Of a stretch of 15,011 nucleotides of DNA, positions 1-6,751 are shown one piece after another (the first letter of the stretch is position 1; each line of letters opens with the position of its first letter). The translations under genes were made by a program, and so were the position numbers. The DNA is taken from positions 1-15,011 of the forward strand of contig DATBLQ010000083.1 of NCBI GenBank assembly GCA_036555325.1. Direction: 5' to 3'. Source of the DNA: DATBLQ01 sp036555325. Lineage in GTDB: Bacteria; Pseudomonadota; Alphaproteobacteria; Rhizobiales; Aestuariivirgaceae. Under the pieces are notes generated by a model, which saw nothing but the letters and a program-made list of their open reading frames with translations, ran no database searches and had not been told where the DNA came from.

Positions 1-461
1 TTCTTCCGGCGCTTGGCGGCCGGCAGGCGCCAGCGCAGCGTCCAGAGCTCGTCGTCATCGAAGAGCTCTTCGGAGCGAGTGCGGCCGGCAACCGAGATTC
101 CCGCTTCAACCACTGTTTCGGCGCGCCCGGAGACCAGGGGATGCCACCAGGGGAGATCCTTCCCTTGAGCGAGGAGACGATAGGCGCAGGTGTTGGGCAG
201 CCAGTTCAACTCCCCGACATTCTGCGGGGTCAGCGCGACGCAATCGGGCACGCGGGTTGACCGGTTCGCGTAATCGGTACAGCGGCATTGGCCGGAGTCG
301 AGCAATTTGCAGGCGGCGGAGGTGAAATGAATGCGTCCGGTATCCTCGTCTTCGAGCTTGACGAGGCAGCAGCGGGCGCAGCCGTCGCAAAGAGATTCCC
401 ACTCGGTGTGCGTCATCTCCCAGAGCTGTTTGCGTTTCCAGAAGGGAAGATCGCCGGACAT
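1..461 (-). CDS. YcgN/UPF0260 family cysteine-cluster protein (3' end cut by window edge)
   Basis: 153 codons are visible and the frame is still open at base 1; family members are about 150 residues, so only the last few are probably missing. The protein has the CxxCxxCC signature (Cys25, 28, 31, 32) followed by Cys51, Cys59, Cys61, Cys74 and Cys92, in the family order (CxxLD, CxCxxY, DCV, WLPNTCAYR). Such a cluster suggests metal or Fe-S binding, but the biochemical role of the family is not known to me. The ATG at 461 is preferred because AAGGA (complement of 468-472) lies 6 bases upstream; another ATG at 468 opens a different, non-homologous frame. It is divergent from the penicillin-binding protein gene, with about 210 bases between them. 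The family call is firm; the function is open. Confidence 0.9.
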   Translation of the reverse strand, partial: MSGDLPFWKRKQLWEMTHTEWESLCDGCARCCLVKLEDEDTGRIHFTSAACKLLDSGQCRCTDYANRSTRVPDCVALTPQNVGELNWLPNTCAYRLLAQGKDLPWWHPLVSGRAETVVEAGISVAGRTRSEELFDDDELWTLRWRLPAAKRRK

Positions 462-673
462 GGGCCATCCTTGGTTAACCGGGCGGGACCTGGCGGGCTC
501 AGCCAGTTTCTTGCCCTTTTTAACCCAAATAGGCGCGGTTGGGCCATTTTTTGTCGAATTTTTGCGGCAGATAGGCAGGGCGGCCACGCCCAGACGGTTG
601 CGCGAAACTCAAGGGGGCTGCATAAGATCAGGTCGGAGCAGTCAGACTTGATCCCCTCGCCAATGGGCCAAAC

Positions 674-2932
674 GTGAGCAAGCTGCCTATAGGGAATCCG
701 CTTTATCGCCTGTTTGTGCGCATCGACGCGCTGGTGAGCTCGACGGTCTTCGAGCTTACCGACTGGCTGCGCCGGGCCGCTTCGGCGTATTCGGTCTTTG
801 TCGACCGGTTCCGCATCCGCGGGATCAGGCGAATTATCGTCGATCTCACCGATGACGCGGCCACTTTCGGAATGTTCTTCGGGCTCGGCCTGTTGATGTA
901 CGCGCTGCCGCCGTTCAGCGGGACCGGGGATATCTGGAATCTGGGACGGCAATATGCCGTGACCGTCACCGACATCAACGGCGAGATCATGGGCCGGCGC
1001 GGCATCAGACAGGACGATGCCATACCGCTCGATGAGATTCCGGCCAATGTGATAAATGCGGTTCTGGCGACGGAGGATGCGCGGTTCTATCAGCATTTCG
1101 GCGTGGATGTGCAAGGCACGTTCCGCGCGCTCATCGAGAATGCACGCGCCAACGATGTCAGGCAGGGCGGCTCATCGATCACCCAGCAACTGGCGAAAAA
1201 CCTGTTCCTGACACCCGAGCGAACCATCCGGCGAAAGATCAACGAAGCTTTCCTGGCGATGTGGATCGAGGCGCGGCTCTCCAAGGACGAGGTGCTAAAG
1301 CTCTATCTCGACCGGTCCTATCTGGGCGGCGGCACCTATGGGGTTGAAGCAGCTTCGCAATTTTATTTCGGAAAATCGGTGCGCGACGTTTCGCTGTCGG
1401 AAGCGGCGATGCTCGCCGGCCTGTTCAAAGCGCCGTCCAAATATGCGCCACATGCCAACAGCAGCGAGGCGCTGGCGCGCGCGAACGTCGTGCTCTACCG
1501 CATGCTCGATGTGGGGTTCATCAGCCACGGCGAGCTCTTGGCGGCGCGGCGCGACCCGCCGCGCGTGATCAGCCAGAGCCTTTACTACAGCCCGGACTAC
1601 TTCCTCGATTATGCCTACAAGGAAACGCTGGCCCTGATCGAAAGCCAAGGTCTGCAGAACGAATATGTCATCGAAGTCAAATCCTCGGCCGATCTAAGAC
1701 TGCAGCAGGCAGCACAGCGCATCGTGAACGAAGACCTCGAGACGGAGGCGCCTGCTTTCAACGCGTCGCAGGCGGCACTCGTCAGCATGGCACCCGACGG
1801 CGCCATCAAGGCGATCGTCGGCGGCCATCACTACGAGGAAAGCCAATTCAACCGCGCCACGGATGCGCTGCGGCAGCCCGGTTCGTCATTCAAGCCGTTC
1901 GTGTACCTGGCGGCGCTGTTGGCGGGGTATACGCCCGATACGATCGTCAGAGACGCCCCCGTCAGCGTGGGGAACTGGGCGCCCAGGAACTACACCGGCA
2001 AATATGTGGGCAGAACGACGCTCACCAACGCGCTGACGCATTCATACAACACCGTTCCCGTCCATCTGATGAAGGATATCGGGCGGCAGGCGATCATCGA
2101 AGCGGCGCGCGCCGCGGGGCTGCAATCGAAGCTGCTGGCGGTTCCATCCTTGCCGCTCGGCTCCAACGAGGTGACCCTGATCGACCTCACCACGGGTTAC
2201 GCATCCTTTGCCAATGGCGGCAAGGCAGTCAAACCCTACACCGTGCTCGAAATCAGACGCCCCAACGGCGATTTGCTCTATAGCCGCGATCGAGACGCAA
2301 CACCTTTGCACCAAACCCTGCCGCCGGAAAAGGTCGCGGAACTCGACTACATGCTGGCCAGCGTGGTGCGCAACGGTACCGGCAGACGGGCGCTCCTGGG
2401 GTTCACGCCGCAGGCGGGCAAGACCGGGACCAATCAGGCTTATCGGGATGCGTGGTTCATCGGCTTCACGGCATACAATGTCACGGGCGTGTGGTACGGC
2501 AATGACGACTTCAGCGAAATGAAGCGGATGACCGGCGGCACCCTGCCGGCGATGACGTGGAAACGCTACATGCTCGAAGCTTCGCTGAGCAAGGTGGCGG
2601 AGCCCCTGCCCGGCGTTCCGGTCGATGAGGGTCATCTCACCTATGTGGCGGAAAACCAGGGCACCGGAGCACTGCCAGCGGGAGCGACGCTCGGAACCCC
2701 GGTTGCGGCAGTCGCCGGCGGGGAGGCGCGGGGGGCCGGACCCGAACTAGGCGAGATCGACAGCAACGAGCCGGCAAGCAAGCCTCGCCGCTCGGATGCA
2801 GTCGTTCAGGTTCTGCAGGACATGTTCAGCTTTTTCGGCCGCAAAAAGGAAGACCAAACGGTTGAGAAGAAGTCGCGTCCGCTGTTCGGGACGAAGAAGA
2901 AAAAGCGGCTCAAGAAGCAGAACATCAATTAG
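674..2932 (+). CDS. Bifunctional class A penicillin-binding protein (PBP1A-like)
   Basis: Inner-membrane enzyme that polymerises lipid II into glycan strands and crosslinks the peptides on the periplasmic side. It has 752 residues: a cytoplasmic N-terminus, one membrane segment (about 65-80), a GT51 glycosyltransferase domain (about 105-290) with the EDxxFxxHxG motif (catalytic Glu134) and GGSSITQQ (165-172), then a transpeptidase domain (about 365-610). Transpeptidase motifs are complete: SSFK (catalytic Ser404, Lys407), SYN (457-459) and KTG (583-585). After about residue 640 the chain looks disordered and ends in a strongly basic tail (KKKKRLKK). The start is GTG with no strong ribosome-binding site, but the N-terminus resembles rhizobial homologues. 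Two small membrane-anchored genes follow on the same strand. I do not assign a symbol because alphaproteobacteria carry several paralogues. Confidence 0.95.
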   Translation: MSKLPIGNPLYRLFVRIDALVSSTVFELTDWLRRAASAYSVFVDRFRIRGIRRIIVDLTDDAATFGMFFGLGLLMYALPPFSGTGDIWNLGRQYAVTVTDINGEIMGRRGIRQDDAIPLDEIPANVINAVLATEDARFYQHFGVDVQGTFRALIENARANDVRQGGSSITQQLAKNLFLTPERTIRRKINEAFLAMWIEARLSKDEVLKLYLDRSYLGGGTYGVEAASQFYFGKSVRDVSLSEAAMLAGLFKAPSKYAPHANSSEALARANVVLYRMLDVGFISHGELLAARRDPPRVISQSLYYSPDYFLDYAYKETLALIESQGLQNEYVIEVKSSADLRLQQAAQRIVNEDLETEAPAFNASQAALVSMAPDGAIKAIVGGHHYEESQFNRATDALRQPGSSFKPFVYLAALLAGYTPDTIVRDAPVSVGNWAPRNYTGKYVGRTTLTNALTHSYNTVPVHLMKDIGRQAIIEAARAAGLQSKLLAVPSLPLGSNEVTLIDLTTGYASFANGGKAVKPYTVLEIRRPNGDLLYSRDRDATPLHQTLPPEKVAELDYMLASVVRNGTGRRALLGFTPQAGKTGTNQAYRDAWFIGFTAYNVTGVWYGNDDFSEMKRMTGGTLPAMTWKRYMLEASLSKVAEPLPGVPVDEGHLTYVAENQGTGALPAGATLGTPVAAVAGGEARGAGPELGEIDSNEPASKPRRSDAVVQVLQDMFSFFGRKKEDQTVEKKSRPLFGTKKKKRLKKQNIN

Positions 2933-2957
2933 AGGCCACGGAGCGTTCATGATGGCC

Positions 2958-2963
2958 GGAGGT
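2958..2963 (+). promoter_or_regulatory. Strong ribosome-binding site that supports a TTG start
   Basis: GGAGGT lies 8 bases before the TTG at 2972. A nearby ATG (2952) reads into TGA after seven codons, so this site supports TTG as the true start of the DUF1214 gene. Confidence 0.75.
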
Positions 2964-2971
2964 GCGCTCAG

Positions 2972-3550
2972 TTGAGAACCACATTTCGGGGAATCGCGGC
3001 GATACCCCTGTTCCTGATAGCCGGGATCGGCACGGGTCTCGCAACCGCGAGCCAGATCATCGAAGGCAATGTCGGCAAGTTTGCGGTCAACAACGGACCC
3101 TGGCGAACCTGGCCCTCGGCCGGCAGCCCCCACATCGATCCCTATACGCGCGGGCATTTCCTGGTTTACGGGCGTTTACCGATGAGCACGTTCGAAGCGG
3201 TGGAATATATCGCCACCAGCGACAGCGAAGGGAGCGGGCTCGATCCTTCCTGCAACTACATAATCCAGGGCGCCATCGCGCCGGCGAGATGGTGGAGAAT
3301 CACGGCGCGGCAGAACGATTCGCCCGAGGTGGCGGCGGGAGATTCGGTGCTTTCCCAGACGTCGCTGGTCGAGCCGAACAATCAGGTTCGCGTCATCGCC
3401 TCGCGCGATCCACAGCCGGGAAACTGGCTGAAGCTGCCCGATGAATCGTATCTCGAGTTCACGCTGACGCTGTTTTCACCTGCCAGCAGCGTCAAGAGCG
3501 GAAATGCGGCCGTGCCGCTGCCGAAGATCGTGAAAGAGGTCTGCTCGTGA
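2972..3550 (+). CDS. DUF1214 domain protein, membrane-anchored or exported
   Basis: 192 residues. An N-terminal hydrophobic stretch (about 8-26) is a signal peptide or anchor, so the rest should be periplasmic. The body fits DUF1214: YTRGHFLVYGRLP (58-70), PARWWRIT (104-111), PQPGNWLKL (147-155) and a closing beta strand FTLTLFSP (163-170). In many bacteria DUF1214 is the C-terminal half of a DUF1254-DUF1214 protein of about 450 residues; here it stands alone and comes before its partner. The start is TTG with a GGAGGT site 8 bases upstream. It begins 39 bases after the penicillin-binding protein gene, and its stop overlaps the GTG of the next gene by 4 bases, so the two are probably co-translated. 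The molecular function of the family is unknown to me. The family call is confident, the role is not. Confidence 0.85.
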   Translation: MRTTFRGIAAIPLFLIAGIGTGLATASQIIEGNVGKFAVNNGPWRTWPSAGSPHIDPYTRGHFLVYGRLPMSTFEAVEYIATSDSEGSGLDPSCNYIIQGAIAPARWWRITARQNDSPEVAAGDSVLSQTSLVEPNNQVRVIASRDPQPGNWLKLPDESYLEFTLTLFSPASSVKSGNAAVPLPKIVKEVCS

Positions 3551-4098
3551 GAAAGCGGCTCTTCTGGATTGCGGCGGTGCTGCTGCTCGCTGCGAGCGTG
3601 CACCTTTCGTATGTGCTGTTCGTCCCCAACATCGAGATGAACCGGATCATGGCGGCAGCGAGCGAGACGCATGGCGCGAACCGCTTCCTCGTCCTGAGCG
3701 AAGAGGAAGCCACGCGGATCATGGGACAGCAGAGCCTGGCATTCGTTCAGGGAATCTGTGTTCTGGATCTGAGATCCGGCCCGGTGCTGGTGACGCTCGA
3801 TACCCCTTCCACCTACTGGATGGCAAACGTGTATTCGCGCAACGGCGACAATATCTATTCGCTCAACGACCGACAGGTCTCGGAAGTGCCGTTCTCGATC
3901 ATCGTCGAACAGAAGAAGACGAATTTTTTCAGTTTCGAATCGGAAGAACCACCGGCAGAGGACGTTGCATTCCGAGTGGCGACGGGCGATCGCAACGGTC
4001 TCTTCGTCGTGAGAATTTTCGTTCAGGACCCCGCCTACCGTAAACGGATCACGCGCACGCTCGAGCGATCGACGTGCAGAACGACCGGCGTGAGCTGA
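3547..4098 (+). CDS. DUF1254 domain protein, membrane-anchored
   Basis: 183 residues with one N-terminal membrane helix (about 6-26, bordered by MRKR, which suggests the body faces the periplasm). The remainder resembles the N-terminal module of DUF1254/DUF1214 proteins, for instance the FVQGICVLDLRSGPVLVT stretch (66-83) and the TYWMANVYSRNGDNIYSLND stretch (89-108). It starts with GTG inside the stop of the DUF1214 gene (GTGA, 3547-3550), a hallmark of translational coupling. The two domains are separate polypeptides and in the reverse of the order usual in fused proteins, so this is not a broken fused gene. A palindromic repeat begins 20 bases after the stop codon. Function unknown; it probably forms a complex with the DUF1214 protein (inference). 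Confidence 0.82.
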   Translation: MRKRLFWIAAVLLLAASVHLSYVLFVPNIEMNRIMAAASETHGANRFLVLSEEEATRIMGQQSLAFVQGICVLDLRSGPVLVTLDTPSTYWMANVYSRNGDNIYSLNDRQVSEVPFSIIVEQKKTNFFSFESEEPPAEDVAFRVATGDRNGLFVVRIFVQDPAYRKRITRTLERSTCRTTGVS

Positions 4099-4118
4099 AG
4101 CTCAAGGGGTTCCCTCAC

Positions 4119-4148
4119 CGTCATGGCCGGGACTTGATCCGGCCATCT
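4119..4148 (+). repeat. Palindromic intergenic repeat, copy A (half element)
   Basis: ATGGCCGG (4123-4130) and CCGGCCAT (4139-4146) form a perfect 8-bp stem around an 8-base loop. The same stem recurs at 4413-4435 and, without the outer AT pair, at 14591-14620 and 14778-14796. This copy has only the 5' hairpin; the GCCCGCGCATGACG half found in copies B and C is missing. It sits 20 bases after the stop of the DUF1254 gene and could act as a terminator or mRNA 3' protector, but there is no T-run. Confidence 0.8.
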
Positions 4149-4171
4149 CATTCTCTCTGATGCGCCAGGCG

Positions 4172-4376
4172 CCCCTCCCCCTTGTGGGGAGGGGTCAGGG
4201 GTGGGGTGACGTCAAGGGTGAGGTGATTGGGGAAATCATCTTGCTCCGTATGCCGACGATATGGAGAAACCCCACCCTGCCGTCGCTGCCGCGCCGGCTT
4301 CCCTCCCCACGAGGGGGAGGGATGCAATCCTTCATCGGCCGGAGATGCCGCTCATCCGGCGAAAACGTCGGGTGAG
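4172..4376. repeat. Mosaic inverted-repeat element, second family
   Basis: CCCCTCCCC (4172-4180) pairs with GGGGAGGGG (4186-4194). The following CAGGGGTGGGG (4196-4206) is mirrored by CCCCACCCTG (4270-4279), one base shorter. A second hairpin, CCCTCCCC (4301-4308) with GGGGAGGG (4314-4321), mirrors the first. Then CTCATCCGGCG (4351-4361) and CGTCGGGTGAG (4366-4376) form an 11-pair RNA stem with two G-U pairs around AAAA. The nested symmetry marks a non-coding repeat of the kind dispersed in rhizobial intergenic DNA. I see no transposase. Reading frames through it are chance frames. Confidence 0.65.
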
Positions 4377-4408
4377 GGGAAGTGCGCTGACATCTCTCTT
4401 CTCTCAAC

Positions 4409-4486
4409 CGTCATGGCCGGACTTGATCCGGCCATCTTGTTTCTCAATCGGTGCAAGAGATGCGCGGGGCGAGCCCGCGCATGACG
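4409..4486 (+). repeat. Palindromic intergenic repeat, copy B (complete element)
   Basis: The ends are inverted: CGTCATG (4409-4415) and CATGACG (4480-4486). The 5' hairpin is ATGGCCGG/CCGGCCAT (4413-4420, 4428-4435; loop of 7). The 3' hairpin is ATGCGCGGG/CCCGCGCAT (4460-4468, 4474-4482; loop of 5). This is the most complete copy and gives the likely limits of the unit, about 78 bp. With copy A and the second repeat family it fills most of the gene-free stretch 4099-4557; nothing else is visible there. Confidence 0.8.
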
Positions 4487-4557
4487 AGGCGCATGACGAT
4501 GTCGGCTGTCCCCCTCATCCGGCGCGCGCTCTACAAATGCTGGCTTGTCAGGTTCGA

Positions 4558-4752
4558 TCAGCGATCGTCAAGCTCGAGGGCTTGAGAGCGGGATTGCTTG
4601 GAAAGGTTCTTTATGGGCTTGGTGCGGTCGGTGAGATTGAATTCGCGACGCTCGATGCGGGTACCGGGAAATATGATGATCTTGGCCGGACCAACTCTGC
4701 GGGCCTTGCCCGCCGTTTCTCTCCGCGATGGAAAGTCTAGTATGGTTGCCAT
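4558..4752 (-). CDS. Small hypothetical protein, 64 residues
   Basis: Begins MATILDFPSRR and continues with a basic stretch and the hydrophobic KIIIFPGTRIER segment (about 24-35), then a polar, basic tail. I recall similarly built short proteins with this kind of start and an IIFPG core annotated as hypothetical in rhizobia, but I know no function. There is no signal peptide, membrane helix or cysteine. ATG at 4752 is chosen over an in-frame GTG at 4794 because the MATIL start looks like the natural N-terminus; neither has a clear ribosome-binding site. It lies on the same strand as the DUF1491 gene, about 140 bases downstream of it, past a possible terminator, so it may have its own promoter. 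Coding status is likely but not certain. Confidence 0.55.
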   Translation of the reverse strand: MATILDFPSRRETAGKARRVGPAKIIIFPGTRIERREFNLTDRTKPIKNLSKQSRSQALELDDR

Positions 4753-4865
4753 GCCGCTATCGCAAGTTTCGAGTTGAACGCGGATTCTCAGCACTTGGCG
4801 AAGACGCTGTACGATGAACTTCGCTACAGCAAATTAAAGCTGCTTATGGTTAAGAAAGAGCTAAT

Positions 4866-4889
4866 AGGTGTTGCAGGATTGCATCACCT
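4866..4889 (-). terminator. Possible terminator behind the DUF1491 gene
   Basis: AGGTG (4866-4870) pairs with CACCT (4885-4889), and inside it GCA (4873-4875) pairs with TGC (4880-4882), separated by a 2x2 internal loop. The hairpin starts 7 bases past the DUF1491 stop. On the minus strand the following ATTAGCTCTTTCTT is only a broken T-run, so termination may be weak. Confidence 0.35.
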
Positions 4890-4895
4890 GGAATG

Positions 4896-5243
4896 TTAGA
4901 GAGACAGACCGGCGATATTAAGCAGGCCGGTGCCCCGGGCATCCTCCACCTCGATGATCCAGATATCGGGATCGATGGCGCGAAGGCGCTGCAAGTATCG
5001 GTCGGCCTCGCTTTCCGCAACCGGCCCGTCGGAAATCAGGGCCGACCAGCAGCGCTCGCCGCGCGAATCGTGCACCGGGCCGGGTGGCGCCCCAAGCAAA
5101 ATGACATTGCCGTCGAGGCGATTGATCTTCACGTAGATGCTGCCCGCCTCCTCGGCGCCGCGCTTGATGAGCACGGCGGCGAAGCCATTGGCGTTGCAGC
5201 GACGCAGATGTGCCTGCACCCAGAGAGCCGATTTGACGCTCAT
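4896..5243 (-). CDS. DUF1491 family protein
   Basis: 115 residues, soluble, with no signal peptide. The DUF1491 pattern is clear: ALWVQAHLRRC near the N-terminus (6-16), AVLIKRGAEEAGSIYVKINRLDG core (23-45), the E-x-E-AD-YL segment (77-84) and DPDIWIIEVED (91-101). The family is small, mostly alphaproteobacterial, and of unknown function. It starts 27 bases after the stop of the peptidoglycan-binding gene on the same strand, so the two probably share a transcript. Whether the cytoplasmic-looking DUF1491 protein acts with that membrane protein is unknown. Confidence 0.88.
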   Translation of the reverse strand: MSVKSALWVQAHLRRCNANGFAAVLIKRGAEEAGSIYVKINRLDGNVILLGAPPGPVHDSRGERCWSALISDGPVAESEADRYLQRLRAIDPDIWIIEVEDARGTGLLNIAGLSL

Positions 5244-5270
5244 GCCGGACTTGCCGGCGGGCTGGAAAAA

Positions 5271-5942
5271 TCAGTGCGCCTCGCTGGCCGGGAGGGCTCC
5301 GATGTCGGCCAGTTCAGCCAGCAGCGAGTTTGAGATTTCGCCCGTGATGGGCCAGCCGCGATCGCGCTCAAATTGGCGGATGGCATTGCGTGTCTCATCT
5401 CCCATGAATCCATCAAGTTTTCCCGGTCGATAGCCGAGTTCCGCCAATCCCTTCTGCAGCCGCCTGACCTGTTCATCGCCGGTCAAGGTCTGCCCGAGAC
5501 TATTCGTATAGTCGCTGGCCGCCATTAGTTGGCGAGTGAACCGGACATGATCAAGCAATTTCCGGTTTGGCTTTCCGGTTTCGGCAAGGCCGTTGTTTTT
5601 TTGATAGCTCAAAATAGCCTGGCGAGTCTTCGAGCCGACCACGCCATCGATCGGGCCATCGAAAAGACCCTGGGCAGCCAGTTCCTTTTGCAGAGCCATA
5701 ACAATGCGGTCCCCTTGGCGGGTTTTACGCACGATGGATGTGTTCGCCAGAGGGTCTGTGCCTTGCGAGCCGGTATCACCGGCCGTGATCTCGACATAGC
5801 GCTCGGTTGCACGAGGCTCGTGGCCGGCCTGGCGCCATAGAACGTTGTAGAGGATCGCCGAGCTCATCACAGCGATGAGCACGCTGGAAAGTACGGCGAC
5901 CGGACCGGCTGTCACGGTCTCGCTGTCAGCATCGTCGTCCAT
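5271..5942 (-). CDS. Membrane-anchored protein with two peptidoglycan-binding domains
   Basis: With the ATG at 5942 the product is 223 residues: an acidic cytoplasmic start (MDDDADSE), one membrane helix (about 13-36), a periplasmic linker, then two PG_binding_1 domains (about 78-132 and 157-213), each with the D-G-x-x-G-xx-T-x-x-A-I-xx-(Y/F)(Q/E) pattern. No catalytic domain follows, so it probably tethers the inner membrane to the cell wall or recruits partners. The frame is open back to a TTG at 6080, but those 46 codons run through AT-rich DNA with several TTAAC motifs that looks like a promoter, so I reject the longer start. A GTG at 5966 is also possible. The DUF1491 gene follows 27 bases downstream; the DUF5330 gene is divergent, with about 215 bases between. 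Confidence 0.82.
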   Translation of the reverse strand: MDDDADSETVTAGPVAVLSSVLIAVMSSAILYNVLWRQAGHEPRATERYVEITAGDTGSQGTDPLANTSIVRKTRQGDRIVMALQKELAAQGLFDGPIDGVVGSKTRQAILSYQKNNGLAETGKPNRKLLDHVRFTRQLMAASDYTNSLGQTLTGDEQVRRLQKGLAELGYRPGKLDGFMGDETRNAIRQFERDRGWPITGEISNSLLAELADIGALPASEAH

Positions 5943-6158
5943 CGTGTCCGGCAGCTTTTTGTGCACCGACAAAAGCGTATCGTTAATTGCCTTGCGGATG
6001 ATTAACCGTGTGTTTCGGCCAATGGCAGAGGCGGGCGCAGGCGGAAATATCGTTAACGCGGGGTTACGAAAATTCGGCAAATTTAAGCAAACATTAGGCG
6101 CACGCGTTTGCTCTTTTCCAACGAATAGCCGCTAGGTTTGGGCCTGGTAGGGAAAATC

Positions 6159-6587
6159 ATGGGCGTTATTCGAACATCATTCCTGATCTCAGCCGTGCTG
6201 GTCATGCTGCCATCACCGCCGGAAAGCCGGGATTCAAAGCCGGCCGACAAGCAGGTTGCGTCCGCAACGCAGTTTGTCGGCGCGGCACTCAATTCCGTGG
6301 CCGATCTCGACTCGTTCTGCGTGGATCATGAAGGCGTTTGCGGCACGACCGGCTATTTGTTTGAGCGGCTCGAGTTGAAGGCCCGATACAATCTCGCCCT
6401 GCTTTACGGGTGGGCGAGCGCAGATCTGATCCAGACATCGCCCCTCGCGAACCAGGCGAATGCCGACCCGATACTGACCGGCAGCGCCAGCAAGCTCTCA
6501 GGGCGGACGGGGGCCTCGCGCAACACCCTGCGGCTAGACGACCTTATTCCCGCCTGGCGGGGTCCGCAGATTTCCAGGGAAAGCTGA
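6159..6587 (+). CDS. DUF5330 family exported or anchored protein
   Basis: 142 residues. It has a short N-terminal hydrophobic stretch (MGVIRTSFLISAVLVMLPS), then a variable linker, then the region AATQ-like helix to FCVDHEGVCGTTG with two cysteines, typical of DUF5330, and a conserved-looking end LDDLIPAWRGP. Probably located at the inner membrane or periplasm; function unknown. ATG at 6159 is chosen because AGGGA (6149-6153) lies 5 bases upstream; an in-frame TTG at 6138 would add seven residues without support. The sufE gene follows after about 165 bases on the same strand; I recall this neighbourhood in other rhizobia but cannot check it here. Confidence 0.83.
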   Translation: MGVIRTSFLISAVLVMLPSPPESRDSKPADKQVASATQFVGAALNSVADLDSFCVDHEGVCGTTGYLFERLELKARYNLALLYGWASADLIQTSPLANQANADPILTGSASKLSGRTGASRNTLRLDDLIPAWRGPQISRES

Positions 6588-6742
6588 TCGCTTCAGCGTG
6601 ACGGCTGAGCGAGGAACCATACCCGGGCCGGCCTGGGCATGATGGGTCGAGGTTTTGCCGCAGGTCGGATTTGCGGTTGTAGCTATCCCGGCGAGCGCAT
6701 AAATCCTCTATGCTAGCAGCGTTGCCAGATGAGGAGCTCCCT

Positions 6743-6746
6743 GAGG
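6743..6746 (+). promoter_or_regulatory. Ribosome-binding site favouring a GTG start for sufE
   Basis: GAGG lies 5 bases before GTG at 6752. The upstream in-frame ATG at 6710 has no such site, and the extra 14 residues it adds do not resemble SufE N-termini. Confidence 0.5.
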
Positions 6747-6751
6747 TTTTC

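Noticed and set aside
413..1114. 233-residue minus-strand frame
   Set aside because: It is antisense to the penicillin-binding protein and overlaps the start of the YcgN gene; no family resemblance.
2972..4098. A single DUF1254-DUF1214 gene split by a frameshift
   Set aside because: The two domains are in the opposite order to the fused protein, and each has its own start and membrane anchor.
4227..4740. Plus-strand frames of 85 and 159 residues containing MAGLDPAIL or SWPDLIRPS
   Set aside because: These peptides are translations of the palindromic intergenic repeat, a known source of false proteins in rhizobial genomes.
5943..6080. 46-codon N-terminal extension of the peptidoglycan-binding protein from a TTG
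   Set aside because: The DNA is AT-rich with repeated TTAAC motifs and promoter-like, and the predicted residues do not look like a real N-terminus.
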